Shown here: in pieces, positions 36,850 to 45,198 of the stretch
Layout of the letters: each line of letters begins with the position of its first letter
Position numbering within the stretch: the first letter of the stretch is position 1
DNA from: Streptomyces sp. NBC_00704
Lineage (GTDB): Bacteria > Actinomycetota > Actinomycetes > Streptomycetales > Streptomycetaceae
DNA length: 64,000 nucleotides
Assembly (NCBI RefSeq): GCF_036226605.1
Contig: NZ_CP109000.1
Span: 620,001 to 684,000 of the forward strand
Reading direction: 5' to 3'
Position numbers and translations under genes: made by a program
The notes under the pieces: model-generated
Database searches by the model: none
What the model saw: the letters and a program-made list of their open reading frames with translations, nothing else
Told to the model about the DNA's origin: nothing

Positions 36850-38871
36850 TCAGCCGTCGAGTCGCACGACCCGGACGCCTCCGGCCGGGACCGCCAGGCG
36901 GCCCGCGGCGCGTTCGCCCGTCAGCAGTTCGGTGCCGGAGGTCTCCAGCGCCACCTTGGCGTCGGCGGCGGTGTGGTTGACGGCGAAGAGGTAGCTGCCC
37001 TGCGGTCCGGAGCGGCGCACGACCTCGACGTCGCGGGGCAGGCCGGCGCGGGGGGCGATCCCCGCGTCCTCCGCGGCCCGGCCGAGCACGGCGTCCAGGC
37101 CGTCCTGGCCGAGGCGGGTGGAGACGTACCAGGCGGTGCCCTCGCCGAGGCGGTGCCGGGTGACGGCGGGGCGGCCGGCGGTGAGGCCGTCGGCGTAGCG
37201 CCAGACGGTCTCGGCGCCGCGCGGCACCACGAACTCGGTCCAGACGTCGCCGTCGAGTTCGCCGCCGTCGGGGCCGGTCAGCCGCACGCTCTCGCCCCGG
37301 AGCAGCGGGGAGAACTCCTCGACGGTCAGGCCGAGGACGTCGCGCAGCGCCCCCGGGTAGGCCCCCTCGTGGACGGCGTCGTGCTCGTCGACGATGCCCG
37401 AGAAGTACGACACCACCAGGGTGCCGCCGTTCTCCACGTAGGCCCGGAGGTTGGCCCCGGCCGCCTCGGTCATCAGGTACAGGGCGGGCACGACGACCAG
37501 CGGGTAGGCCGACAGGTCGGCCTCGGGGCGGGCGAAGTCCACGGTGAGGTGACGGTCGTAGAGGGCTTCGTAGAAGGCGTCGGCGCGCTCGCGCGGGTCG
37601 GCGTCCTCGCTGGGGCGCCAGTCGAGGTTCTGCGCCCACCAGGACTGCCAGTCCCACAGCACGGCCACGTCGGCCTCGGTGCGGGTGCCGCGCAGGGCGA
37701 CGAGGGAGTCGAGCGAGGCGCCGAGTTCGACGACCTCGCGCCACACGCGGGTGTCGGCGCCGCCGTGCGGGACCATCGCCGAGTGGAACTTCTCGGCGCC
37801 GCGCCGGGACTGCCGCCACTGGAAGAACATGGCGCCCTCGGAGCCGCGGGCCACGTGCGCCAGGGAGTTGCGGGCCATCTGTCCGGGGGCCTTGGCGGGG
37901 TTGCGCGGCTGCCAGTTGACGCCCGACGTGGAGTGCTCCAGCAGGATCCAGGGCGCGCCGCCGCCGACGGAGCGGGTGAGGTCGGCGGCCATCGCGAGGT
38001 TGACGTGGGTGCGGCGGCCGTCGGTGATCAGGTAGTGGTCGTTGGTGACGATGTCGACCTCGCGGCCCCAGGCCCAGTAGTCGACGGAGTCGCACTGGCT
38101 GAGGGCGGTCATGAAGTTGGTCGTCACCGGGACGCCGGGGGCGAGGCGGTGCAGGATGTCGCGTTCCGCGCGGAAGTTCTCCCGCATGGTGGCGTCGGCG
38201 AACCGCTTGTAGTCCAGGGCCTGGCCGGGGTTGCCGACGGTGGGGGTGGCGCGGGGCGGGTTGACGTCCTCGATGCTCGCGTAGCGCTGGCCCCAGAAGG
38301 CGGTTCCCCAGGCCGCGTTGACGGCGTCGATGGTGCCGTACGCGGTGGCCAGCCAGCGGCGGAAGTGGGCGGCGCAGGAGTCGCAGTAGCAGGCGGAGAC
38401 GGGGACGCCGTACTCGTTGTGCACGTGCCACATCGCCAGCGCCGGGTGGTCGGCGTACCGCTCGGCGAGGCGGGTGGTGATGTCCGCCGCGGCCGCGCGG
38501 TAGTGCGCGTTGCTGTGGCAGATCGCGCCGCGGGAGCCGAACTCGTAGCGCACGCCGTCGGCGGTGACGGGCAGCGCCTCGGGATGGTCGCGGTAGAACC
38601 ACACGGGCGGGGCGACCGTGGGCGTGCCCAGGTCGACGCGGATGCCGTTGTCGTGCAGCAGGCCGAGGACGCGGTCGAGCCAGCCGAAGTCGTGGACGCC
38701 CGGCGCGGGCTCCAGCAGCGCCCAGGAGAAGATCCCGACGCTGACCATGGTGACGCCGGCCTCCCGCATCAGCCGGACGTCGTCCTCCCAGACGGTTTCC
38801 GGCCACTGCTCGGGGTTGTAGTCCCCCCCGAAGGCGAGCCTGGTGAGGCCCCTGGGGCTGGTCTCCGGCAT
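36850..38871 (-). CDS. Beta-galactosidase, GH42
   Basis: A 673-aa cytosolic enzyme (no signal peptide) that hydrolyses galacto-oligosaccharides to galactose. GH42 architecture: TIM barrel with WHVHNEYGVP (acid/base Glu), WILLEHSTSGVNW (nucleophile Glu) and the zinc-type cysteines HSN...SACYCDSCAAHFRRWL; a trimerisation domain (from about 395) with glutamine-amidotransferase-like fold; and a C-terminal beta domain. ATG at 38871 gives the canonical LAFGGDYNPEQWPE start. It is divergent from the sugar transporter genes and shares their regulatory region. Confidence 0.95.
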   Translation of the reverse strand: MPETSPRGLTRLAFGGDYNPEQWPETVWEDDVRLMREAGVTMVSVGIFSWALLEPAPGVHDFGWLDRVLGLLHDNGIRVDLGTPTVAPPVWFYRDHPEALPVTADGVRYEFGSRGAICHSNAHYRAAAADITTRLAERYADHPALAMWHVHNEYGVPVSACYCDSCAAHFRRWLATAYGTIDAVNAAWGTAFWGQRYASIEDVNPPRATPTVGNPGQALDYKRFADATMRENFRAERDILHRLAPGVPVTTNFMTALSQCDSVDYWAWGREVDIVTNDHYLITDGRRTHVNLAMAADLTRSVGGGAPWILLEHSTSGVNWQPRNPAKAPGQMARNSLAHVARGSEGAMFFQWRQSRRGAEKFHSAMVPHGGADTRVWREVVELGASLDSLVALRGTRTEADVAVLWDWQSWWAQNLDWRPSEDADPRERADAFYEALYDRHLTVDFARPEADLSAYPLVVVPALYLMTEAAGANLRAYVENGGTLVVSYFSGIVDEHDAVHEGAYPGALRDVLGLTVEEFSPLLRGESVRLTGPDGGELDGDVWTEFVVPRGAETVWRYADGLTAGRPAVTRHRLGEGTAWYVSTRLGQDGLDAVLGRAAEDAGIAPRAGLPRDVEVVRRSGPQGSYLFAVNHTAADAKVALETSGTELLTGERAAGRLAVPAGGVRVVRLDG

Positions 38872-38958
38872 GGATGTCTCCCGTTTAATCGATCATTTGG
38901 GAACGTGCACACACTATGGCGGCGCTCCGAGGCCAACATAACCGCACAGCAACAACCA

Positions 38959-38989
38959 TTGACAAGTGTCCGGGATGTTTCTCTACTGT
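38959..38989 (+). promoter_or_regulatory. Promoter of the galacto-oligosaccharide transporter operon
   Basis: A consensus TTGACA (38959-38964) is followed by TACTGT (38984-38989), 19 bp later, or TCTACT with 17 bp spacing. Either -10 would be covered by the operator described next. Binding-protein gene starts at 39100, giving a leader of about 100 nt. Confidence 0.5.
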
Positions 38990-39001
38990 GAACGCTCACA
39001 G
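38986..39001. promoter_or_regulatory. LacI-family operator CTGTGAACGCTCACAG
   Basis: Arms CTGTGA and TCACAG are perfect; 14 of 16 positions match a palindrome with central CG, the hallmark of LacI-family sites. It overlaps the -10/+1 region of the transporter operon. A related sequence GGGAACGTGCACAC at 38899-38912, toward the GH42 gene, may be a second weaker site. Confidence 0.6.
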
Positions 39002-39099
39002 ACAGCATGACGGGGTCCGGCGACGGCCGGGCCCCCGGTCGTGCGATTCGCATGGCAGGTTTCCGCATCGGGCGGAAGCCCAGGTCAGGGGAGAGATCC

Positions 39100-40428
39100 A
39101 TGCCCAACTCGAAGCGCCGTCGGCTCCTTGTCCAAGGCGCGGCCTCCGCTCTCGCCGTCACCCTCGGCGCCACCGCACTCACCGCCTGCGGCTCGTCCGA
39201 CGACGACGCCGACGCGTCCGGCCCGGTCTCGCTCACGTACTGGACGTGGACGCCCGGCATGGACAAGGTCGTGGACCTGTGGAACAAGGGCCGGGGCAAG
39301 AAGGACGGGATCACCGTCACGGTGAAGAAGCAGGCGTCCGGCGACACCCTGATCACCAAGATCCTCACCGCGCACAAGGCCGGCAAGGCCCCGGACCTGG
39401 TGCAGGCCGAGTACCAGGCGCTGCCGACGCTGGTCAGCAACGACGCGCTGGCGGACATAGCGAAGGACGTCGGGGACGCGAAGGCCGGATTCGCCGACGG
39501 GGTCTGGCAGCAGACGACGCTCGGCACCGACGCCGTCTACGCGGTGCCGCAGGACATCGGCCCGATGATGTTCTACTACCGCGCGGACCTCTTCGAGAAG
39601 TACGGCCTGACGGTCCCCACGACGTGGGAGCAGTTCGCCGACACCGCGCGCGCACTGAAGAAGAAGTCCCCCGGCACGGACCTGACCACGTTCTCCGCCA
39701 ACGACCCGGGCCTCTTCGCAGGCCTCGCCCAGCAGGCCGGCGCCAAGTGGTGGACCACCTCCGGGGACACGTGGAAGGTCGCCATCGACGACGCGGCCAC
39801 CAAGAAGGTCGCCGACTTCTGGGGCGGTCTCGTCAAGGAGGGCGTCGTCGACAACCAGCCCATGTACACCCCGGCCTGGAACAAGGCGCTCGACACCGGC
39901 AAGCAGATCGCCTGGGTCTCCGCCGTGTGGGCCCCCGGCACCCTGACCACCGCCGCGCCCGACACCAAGGGCAAGTGGGCCATGGCCCCGCTCCCCCAGT
40001 GGTCGAACGGCCAGGACGTCACCGGCAGCTGGGGCGGCTCCTCCACGGGCGTGACGACGGACTCGAAGCACAAGGAGGCCGCCGCGAAGTTCGCCGCCTG
40101 GCTGAACACCGACGGCGACGCCCTCAACGCGCTGGCCAAGGAGGGCGGCATCTACCCCGCCTCCACCTCCGCCCAGCTCAGCGGCGCCTTCACCACCCCG
40201 CCGGACTACTTCTCGAACCAGGCGGACTTCTACACCCTGGCCGCCAGGATCGCGAAGACGACGGCCCCGTCGGCCTGGGGCCCGAACGTGAACGTCGCCT
40301 ACACGACCTTCAACGATGCGTTCGGCGCCGCCGCCAAGGACAGGTCGGACTTCTCGGCCGCGCTGGCGAAGATGCAGTCGGCCACCGTCGCCGACATGAA
40401 GAAGCAGGGCTTCGAGGTCTCCGAGTGA
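39100..40428 (+). CDS. ABC sugar transporter, substrate-binding lipoprotein
   Basis: A 442-aa extracellular solute-binding protein of family 1. Lipoprotein signal ends at the lipobox LTAC (cysteine near residue 30). The mature part starts VSLTYWTWTPGMDKVVDLWNK, typical of CUT1 oligosaccharide binders, followed by APDLVQAEYQALPTLV and DIGPMMFYYRADLFEKYGL. ATG at 39100 follows GGGGAGAG. Its stop overlaps the first permease start (GTGA). Context (GH53, GH42, LacI) points to galacto-oligosaccharides as ligand; this is inference. Confidence 0.93.
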   Translation: MPNSKRRRLLVQGAASALAVTLGATALTACGSSDDDADASGPVSLTYWTWTPGMDKVVDLWNKGRGKKDGITVTVKKQASGDTLITKILTAHKAGKAPDLVQAEYQALPTLVSNDALADIAKDVGDAKAGFADGVWQQTTLGTDAVYAVPQDIGPMMFYYRADLFEKYGLTVPTTWEQFADTARALKKKSPGTDLTTFSANDPGLFAGLAQQAGAKWWTTSGDTWKVAIDDAATKKVADFWGGLVKEGVVDNQPMYTPAWNKALDTGKQIAWVSAVWAPGTLTTAAPDTKGKWAMAPLPQWSNGQDVTGSWGGSSTGVTTDSKHKEAAAKFAAWLNTDGDALNALAKEGGIYPASTSAQLSGAFTTPPDYFSNQADFYTLAARIAKTTAPSAWGPNVNVAYTTFNDAFGAAAKDRSDFSAALAKMQSATVADMKKQGFEVSE

Positions 40429-41351
40429 CCACCGCACACCGCCGGAGACCGTACGGGGTCAAGGGGGCGCCGTACGGCTTCCTCCTGCCGGCGACGATCC
40501 TCTTCGCCCTCTTCTTCGCGCTGCCCATCGGATACGCGGTGTGGCTCAGCCTCCACAAGGTGCACGTCTCCGGGCTCGGCCTGGGCTCGGGCGCGCGTAA
40601 GGAGGTCTGGGCCGGCGTCGAGAACTACACCGACGCCTTCACCGACGGCGAGCTGCCCCACGGCGCGCTGCGCGTCCTGGGCTACGGCTGCATCGTCGTC
40701 CCGGTGATGCTCGGCCTGGCGCTGCTGTTCGCGCTGATGCTCGACTCCGAGCGGGTGCGGCTCACCTCGTTCACCCGCCTCGCCATCTTCCTGCCGTACG
40801 CCGTTCCGGGCGTCGTCGCGGCGCTGCTGTGGGGCTTCCTGTACCTGCCGGACGTCAGTCCCTTCTACTACGTGCTCGAGAAGCTGAGCCTGCCGCAGCC
40901 GGACCTGCTGGACGGCGGCCCGCTGTACCTCGCCCTGTCGAACATCGCGGTCTGGGGCGGCACCGGCTTCAACATGATCGTCATCTACACCTCGCTCCAG
41001 GCCGTCCCGGCCGAGGTGTACGAGGCGGCGAAGCTGGACGGCGCCACCCCGCTGCAGATCGCGCTGCGCGTCAAGATCCCGATGGTGGCGCCCTCGCTGG
41101 TGCTGACCTTCTTCTTCTCGATCATCGCCACGCTCCAGGTGTTCAGCGAACCGACCACTCTCAAGCCCCTCACCAACTCCGTGTCCACGACCTGGAGTCC
41201 GCTGATGAAGGTGTACCGGGACGCGTTCGGCACCGGGGACGTCCACCAGGCGGCCGCCGAGGCCGTGATCATCGCGCTCGCCACGCTGGTGCTGTCCTTC
41301 GGCTTCCTGCGGGGCGCGAACCGTCGCACCAAGCAGGAGGCAGCACGATGA
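40425..41351 (+). CDS. ABC sugar transporter permease 1 (MalF-type)
   Basis: A 308-aa inner-membrane permease of the CUT1 family with six helices. LLPATILFALFFALPIGYAVWLSL is helix 1; the ATPase-contacting EAA loop is EAAKLDGATPLQIALRVKIPM. The GTG start overlaps the binding-protein stop, and the stop overlaps the second permease start, so translation is coupled along the operon. No ATPase gene is present here; in Streptomyces several CUT1 transporters share the MsiK ATPase. Confidence 0.93.
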   Translation: MTTAHRRRPYGVKGAPYGFLLPATILFALFFALPIGYAVWLSLHKVHVSGLGLGSGARKEVWAGVENYTDAFTDGELPHGALRVLGYGCIVVPVMLGLALLFALMLDSERVRLTSFTRLAIFLPYAVPGVVAALLWGFLYLPDVSPFYYVLEKLSLPQPDLLDGGPLYLALSNIAVWGGTGFNMIVIYTSLQAVPAEVYEAAKLDGATPLQIALRVKIPMVAPSLVLTFFFSIIATLQVFSEPTTLKPLTNSVSTTWSPLMKVYRDAFGTGDVHQAAAEAVIIALATLVLSFGFLRGANRRTKQEAAR

Positions 41352-42253
41352 GTTCTCTTGCCGTCCACAAGGCCCCCGCGGCGGCGGGCAGCGCGGGCGC
41401 CGTCCGCGGCCGTCCGCCGCTGCGCCGCCGGATCGCACCGGTCCCCACGCTCACGCTGCTCCTCGGAGCGCTCTACTGCCTGCTGCCCGTGGCATGGGTG
41501 GTGATCGCGTCCACCAAGTCCGGGCGCGAGCTGTTCACCACGTTCACATTCCTGCCGGGCACGGGCTTCACCGACAACGTCAGGGACCTCAACGCCTACC
41601 GCGACGGCCTCTACTGGCGGTGGATGGGCAACTCCGCCCTCTACGCCGGCCTGGGCGCCCTGCTCTCGACGTGCGTGTCGGCGGTCAGCGGATACGCGCT
41701 GGCCACCTACCGCTTCCGCGGGCGCGAGACGATGTTCAACATCCTGTTGGCGGGCGTGCTGATGCCGCCGATCATCCTCGCCGTCCCGCAGTACCTGCTG
41801 CTGGCGAAGGCCGGCCTCACGGACTCGTACCTGTCGGTGCTGCTGCCGCAGATCCTCTCCCCCTACGGGGTCTACCTCGCGCGCATCTACGCCGCCGCGG
41901 CCGTCCCGGGGGACGTCGTCGAGGCCGGCCGCATGGACGGGGCGAGCGAGTGGCGGATCTTCACCCGGATCGCGCTGCCGATGATGGTCCCGGGACTCGT
42001 CACGGTGTTCCTGTTCCAGTTCGTCGCCGTGTGGAACAACTTCCTGCTGCCCTACATCATGCTGAGCGACGACGAAAGGTTCCCGATCACCCTCGGGCTG
42101 TTCACCCTCCTCGAACAGGGCGCCAACACCCCGGCCCTGTACACCCTGGTGATCACCGGCGCGTTCCTCGCGGTGATCCCGCTCGTGGCGCTCTTCCTGG
42201 TGGTTCAGCGGTTCTGGAGTCTGGATCTGCTCTCCGGAGCCGTAAAGTCATGA
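41348..42253 (+). CDS. ABC sugar transporter permease 2 (MalG-type)
   Basis: A 301-aa CUT1 permease, partner of the preceding one. LTLLLGALYCLLPVAWVVIASTKS is helix 1 and the EAA loop appears as EAGRMDGASEWRIFTRIALPMMVPG. The C-terminal FLVVQRFWSLDLLSGAVKS is usual for MalG-like subunits. ATG at 41348 overlaps the previous stop by ATGA, and its own stop overlaps the lacI start in the same way. Confidence 0.93.
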   Translation: MSSLAVHKAPAAAGSAGAVRGRPPLRRRIAPVPTLTLLLGALYCLLPVAWVVIASTKSGRELFTTFTFLPGTGFTDNVRDLNAYRDGLYWRWMGNSALYAGLGALLSTCVSAVSGYALATYRFRGRETMFNILLAGVLMPPIILAVPQYLLLAKAGLTDSYLSVLLPQILSPYGVYLARIYAAAAVPGDVVEAGRMDGASEWRIFTRIALPMMVPGLVTVFLFQFVAVWNNFLLPYIMLSDDERFPITLGLFTLLEQGANTPALYTLVITGAFLAVIPLVALFLVVQRFWSLDLLSGAVKS

Positions 42254-43284
42254 TTATGAACAAGGGGGCCGGGGGCCGGCGCAGACCGCCGACCATCCAC
42301 GACGTCGCGCGGGAGGCGGGCGTCTCACGCGGCACCGTCTCGCGCGTGCTCAACGGCGGGCACTACGTCAGCCCGACCGCGGCCGAGGCGGTCAACGCCG
42401 CCATCCGCAGGACGGGTTACGTCGTGAACCGGCACGCCCGCTCGCTGATCACCGGCCGTTCCGACTCCGTGGGCTTCCTGCTGACGGAGCCTCAGGAACG
42501 GTTCTTCGAGGACCCCAACTTCAACGTCCTGCTGCGCGGCTGCACCCAGGCACTGGCCGCGCACGATGTCCCCCTGCTGCTGATGCTGGCCGGGACCGAG
42601 GACGAGCGGCGGCGCATCACGCGGTACATCACCGCCGGCCACGTCGACGGGGTGCTGCTGGTCTCCAGCCACTCCGGCGACCCGATCGCGACGGAGCTGC
42701 GCGAGGCGGGCGTGCCCCTGGTCGCGTGCGGCAAGCCCATCGGCATCGGCTCCAAGGTGAGCTACGTCGCCGCCGACGACCGCGACGGCGCCCGGGACAT
42801 GGTGCGCCACCTGCTCGCACAGGGCCGCCGGCGCGTCGGCGTGGTCACCGGACCGCTGGACACCCCCGGCGGCGTGGAACGGCTGGCCGGGTACCGGGAG
42901 GTGCTCGCCGAGGCCGGCGTCGAGTACGACGAGCGGATCGTGGTCTCCGGGGACTACAGCCGGGCCAGCGGCGAGGCCGGCGCCGAACAGCTGCTCGCGC
43001 GGGCGCCGGAGCTGGACGCGGTGTTCGTCGCGTCCGACCTGATGGCGCAGGGCGTCCTCACGGCGCTGCACCGGGCGGGCCGGCGAGTACCGCAGGACGT
43101 GGCGGTGGGCGGCTTCGACGACTCCCCCGCCGCGACCGCGGCCAGCCCCACCCTCACCACCATCCGCCAGCCCTGGGACCGCATCAGCAGTGAGATGGTC
43201 CGCGTGCTGCTCGCCCAGATCGGGGGCGAGGACCCGGCGGCGGTGATCCTGCCGACGGAACTGGTCAGGCGCGAGTCGACCTGA
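42250..43284 (+). CDS. LacI-family regulator of the galactan locus
   Basis: A 344-aa repressor. HTH at residues 13-40 (PPTIHDVAREAGVSRGTVSRVLNGG) followed by the hinge, and a periplasmic-binding-protein-like sensor domain (about 70-344) with SVGFLLTEP, HVDGVLLVSSHS, DDRDGARDMVRHLL and GGFDDSPAATAASPTLTTIRQP. ATG at 42250 is preferred to 42256 for its ATGA coupling and spacing from GGAG. It should bind the operator at 38986-39001 and be released by a galactan-derived sugar. Confidence 0.93.
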   Translation: MIMNKGAGGRRRPPTIHDVAREAGVSRGTVSRVLNGGHYVSPTAAEAVNAAIRRTGYVVNRHARSLITGRSDSVGFLLTEPQERFFEDPNFNVLLRGCTQALAAHDVPLLLMLAGTEDERRRITRYITAGHVDGVLLVSSHSGDPIATELREAGVPLVACGKPIGIGSKVSYVAADDRDGARDMVRHLLAQGRRRVGVVTGPLDTPGGVERLAGYREVLAEAGVEYDERIVVSGDYSRASGEAGAEQLLARAPELDAVFVASDLMAQGVLTALHRAGRRVPQDVAVGGFDDSPAATAASPTLTTIRQPWDRISSEMVRVLLAQIGGEDPAAVILPTELVRREST

Positions 43285-43341
43285 CGGCGCCCGCGCCCGG
43301 CCGATCGGTGGCCGGTAGGTCGGTGGGCCGGTCCGGGGGCT

Positions 43342-43371
43342 CTCCCGGCCGGTGGCAGCCGGGGCCGGGAG
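43342..43371 (+). terminator. Hairpin at the end of the transporter operon
   Basis: CTCCCGGCC (43342-43350) pairs with 43363-43371 around a 12-nt loop, 57 bp after the lacI stop. Confidence 0.45.
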
Positions 43372-43506
43372 GGCGGGCGGTGAATTCCCGCGTCCGGTCG
43401 GGCGGACCGGTCAGGATCGGAGAAGCCGTCGGGCATCGTCCCGGCCTAGCGTGAGTGGTGCGAGAACACGGACGTGTTCACCCGCACCGCACACGAGGAG
43501 AACGCC

Positions 43507-43857
43507 ATGACCGCCGGCCTGCAGACCATCATCTACCCCGTCAAGGACATCGACCGGGCGAAGGCCCTGTTCAGCGCGCTGCTGGAGGTCGAGCCGTACG
43601 CCGACGAGCCCTACTACGTCGGTTTCAAGGCCGCCGGGCAGGACGTCGGCCTCGACCCCAGCGGGCACGCCAAGGGCATGACCGGGCCGGTGCCGTACTG
43701 GCACGTCACGGACCTGCGCGGGCGGCTCGCGGCGCTGCTCGCTGCGGGCGCGGAGCTGCTCCAGGACGCCCAGGACGTGGGCGGCGGCCGGCTCATCGCC
43801 TTCGTGAAGGACGCGGACGGCAACCTGGTGGGCCTGATCCAGGACCCGGTCGCCTGA
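43507..43857 (+). CDS. VOC-superfamily (glyoxalase/dioxygenase-like) protein
   Basis: A 116-aa single-domain VOC protein: QTIIYPVKDIDRAKALFSALLEVEPYADEPYYVGFKAAGQDVGLDP and a second beta-alpha-beta-beta-beta half ending GGGRLIAFVKDADGNLVGLIQDP. The usual metal-binding His of glyoxalase I is not present at the first strand, so it may be a binding or resistance-type protein. ATG at 43507 has GAGGAG. The marR gene that follows could regulate it. Confidence 0.9.
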   Translation: MTAGLQTIIYPVKDIDRAKALFSALLEVEPYADEPYYVGFKAAGQDVGLDPSGHAKGMTGPVPYWHVTDLRGRLAALLAAGAELLQDAQDVGGGRLIAFVKDADGNLVGLIQDPVA

Positions 43858-43886
43858 GCACGGTCGCGCCGACTGCTTGCACCCGC

Positions 43887-43897
43887 ACTAGTTGCAC
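43887..43897. promoter_or_regulatory. MarR-type half site ACTAGTTGCAC
   Basis: This 11-mer, 36 bp upstream of the marR start at 43934, is identical to the right half of the 20-bp palindrome in front of fadH (7771-7781). The left arm here is degenerate (GCACTAG instead of GCAACTAG), and TTGCACC is repeated at 43877-43883. Confidence 0.45.
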
Positions 43898-43933
43898 CGT
43901 CAATGAATAGCCCGATCGGTGTACCGTGCGGGT

Positions 43934-44326
43934 ATGGCAGCGAAAACGGCCGGGGCCGGCCTCGAGGAGCGGTGGCGGGACATCCTGTCGGTGCACGCGC
44001 GCACGATGTGCGAGATCGACCGGGCACTGCATCCGCACGGTCTCGGCGCGAGCGACTTCGAGGTGCTCGACATCCTCGCCTCCGAGACGCCCCGGGACGG
44101 CGACCAGTGCCGGGTGCAGAACCTCGTCGGCCGCGTGCATCTCAGCCAGAGCGCGTTGTCCCGGCTGATCGGCCGTCTGGAGAAGGAAGGCCTGGTGGAG
44201 CGGTCCGTCTGCGTGGAGGACCGCCGCGGGGTGTACGTCACCCTCACCTCCAAGGGCCGTGACCTGCACGCCGAGGTGCTGCCGCTCCAGCGGCAGGTGC
44301 TGGAGCGGATGCTGACGGGGTCCTGA
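43934..44326 (+). CDS. MarR-family transcriptional regulator
   Basis: A 130-aa winged-helix protein. RVQNLVGRVHLSQSALSRLIGRLEKEGLVERSVCVEDRRGVYVTLTSKGRDLHAEV is the MarR DNA-binding region. A cysteine in the wing (SVCVEDRR) and one before the HTH (DQCRVQ) could be redox-active, though this is not established. ATG at 43934 is used; a GTG five codons upstream is possible. It follows the VOC gene by 76 bp. Confidence 0.9.
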   Translation: MAAKTAGAGLEERWRDILSVHARTMCEIDRALHPHGLGASDFEVLDILASETPRDGDQCRVQNLVGRVHLSQSALSRLIGRLEKEGLVERSVCVEDRRGVYVTLTSKGRDLHAEVLPLQRQVLERMLTGS

Positions 44327-44371
44327 TCCCGGCGTTCCGTTCGGCGGCCGGTGGCGCCCGGCATGCTCCGG

Positions 44372-44455
44372 GCTCACGACTCGCGGCTCACGATTCCGGG
44401 CGCATGACTCCTGGCGCACGGCTCCTGGCGTACGAGTCCTGGCGCAAGACTCCGG
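44372..44455. repeat. Six 14-bp tandem repeats
   Basis: Six contiguous diverged 14-mers of the form GC[G/T]CA[C/T]GACTCCTG fill 44372-44455, for example GCGCACGGCTCCTG and GCGTACGAGTCCTG. They lie in the 365-bp gene-free stretch 44327-44691 downstream of marR. Confidence 0.75.
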
Positions 44456-44483
44456 GACCGCCGCGGGCGGACGGCGCTGGGCG

Positions 44484-44536
44484 GACGTCGTCGGGACGGC
44501 GCTCTGCGCTCAGCAGACGTCGCCGGGACGGCGCTC
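44484..44536. repeat. 21-bp direct repeat pair
   Basis: GACGTCG[T/C]CGGGACGGCGCT occurs at 44484-44504 and again at 44516-44536, one mismatch, period 32. The remainder of 44537-44691 shows nothing recognisable. Confidence 0.7.
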
Positions 44537-44691
44537 GCCCCGATGTGCGCCGGTGACCGTCGGCGCGCCTGCCGCGTCACGCCCCGCCCGGCGGTGACGG
44601 CCGTCGGGACAACGTAGGCCGCGACGGGCGCGGTGAGCGGGGCCGGGGCGAGGCGGGCGGTTGACGCCGGACGGGCTCGCCCGCCGTCGCC

Positions 44692-45090
44692 TCAGCGGAC
44701 GAGCAGGGTGCGCACCCCTTCGGAGGTCAGCGTCAGCGGGTGGTCGCCGGCCCCGTCGATCGAGAGCGAGAGTTCGCCGGTCGGCCACTGCGCGGCGAGC
44801 GCGGCGAGGGGCACCAGCCGGTAGCGGTCGATCTCCGGCAGCAGGTCGGCCATCTCCGGTTCGGAGGTGAACACCGGCACCACCGGAGCGCCTCCGGGCT
44901 GTTCCAGGACCGGCAGGGCGACCGTGGTCGGGTCGGTGACGTCCTCGTCGGTGGCGTCCTCGGGCACCGGCACGAGCACGTCGCTGTGCGCGAGTGTGTC
45001 CAGTGCGGCGGTGTCCTCGGTGTCCCGGGCCAGCGCGTCCAGCGCGAGCGCGGCGGGATTGTTCGAGCGGTCGTGCGCGGGTGTCTCCAT
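44692..45090 (-). CDS. SseB-like domain protein
   Basis: A 132-aa protein with an SseB N-terminal-type domain: ALDTLAHSDVLVPVPEDATDEDVTDPTTVALPVLEQPGGAPVVPVFTSEPEMADLLPEID. SseB-like domains occur as regulators or ESX/secretion accessories in actinobacteria; the function here is unknown. ATG at 45090 has AGGGAGC upstream. It precedes the MerR gene by 108 bp on the same strand but they are unlikely to be an operon because the MerR gene lies upstream. Confidence 0.82.
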   Translation of the reverse strand: METPAHDRSNNPAALALDALARDTEDTAALDTLAHSDVLVPVPEDATDEDVTDPTTVALPVLEQPGGAPVVPVFTSEPEMADLLPEIDRYRLVPLAALAAQWPTGELSLSIDGAGDHPLTLTSEGVRTLLVR

Positions 45091-45198
45091 GGAAGCTCCC
45101 TGGTAGCGGCGGTCCGGCCTCGCGTACCCGACCGTGCGGGACTCAATCCCCCGGCCGGGGGCGGGCCGGTGCGCCCGGGGACGCTCCGGCGCCGGGTG

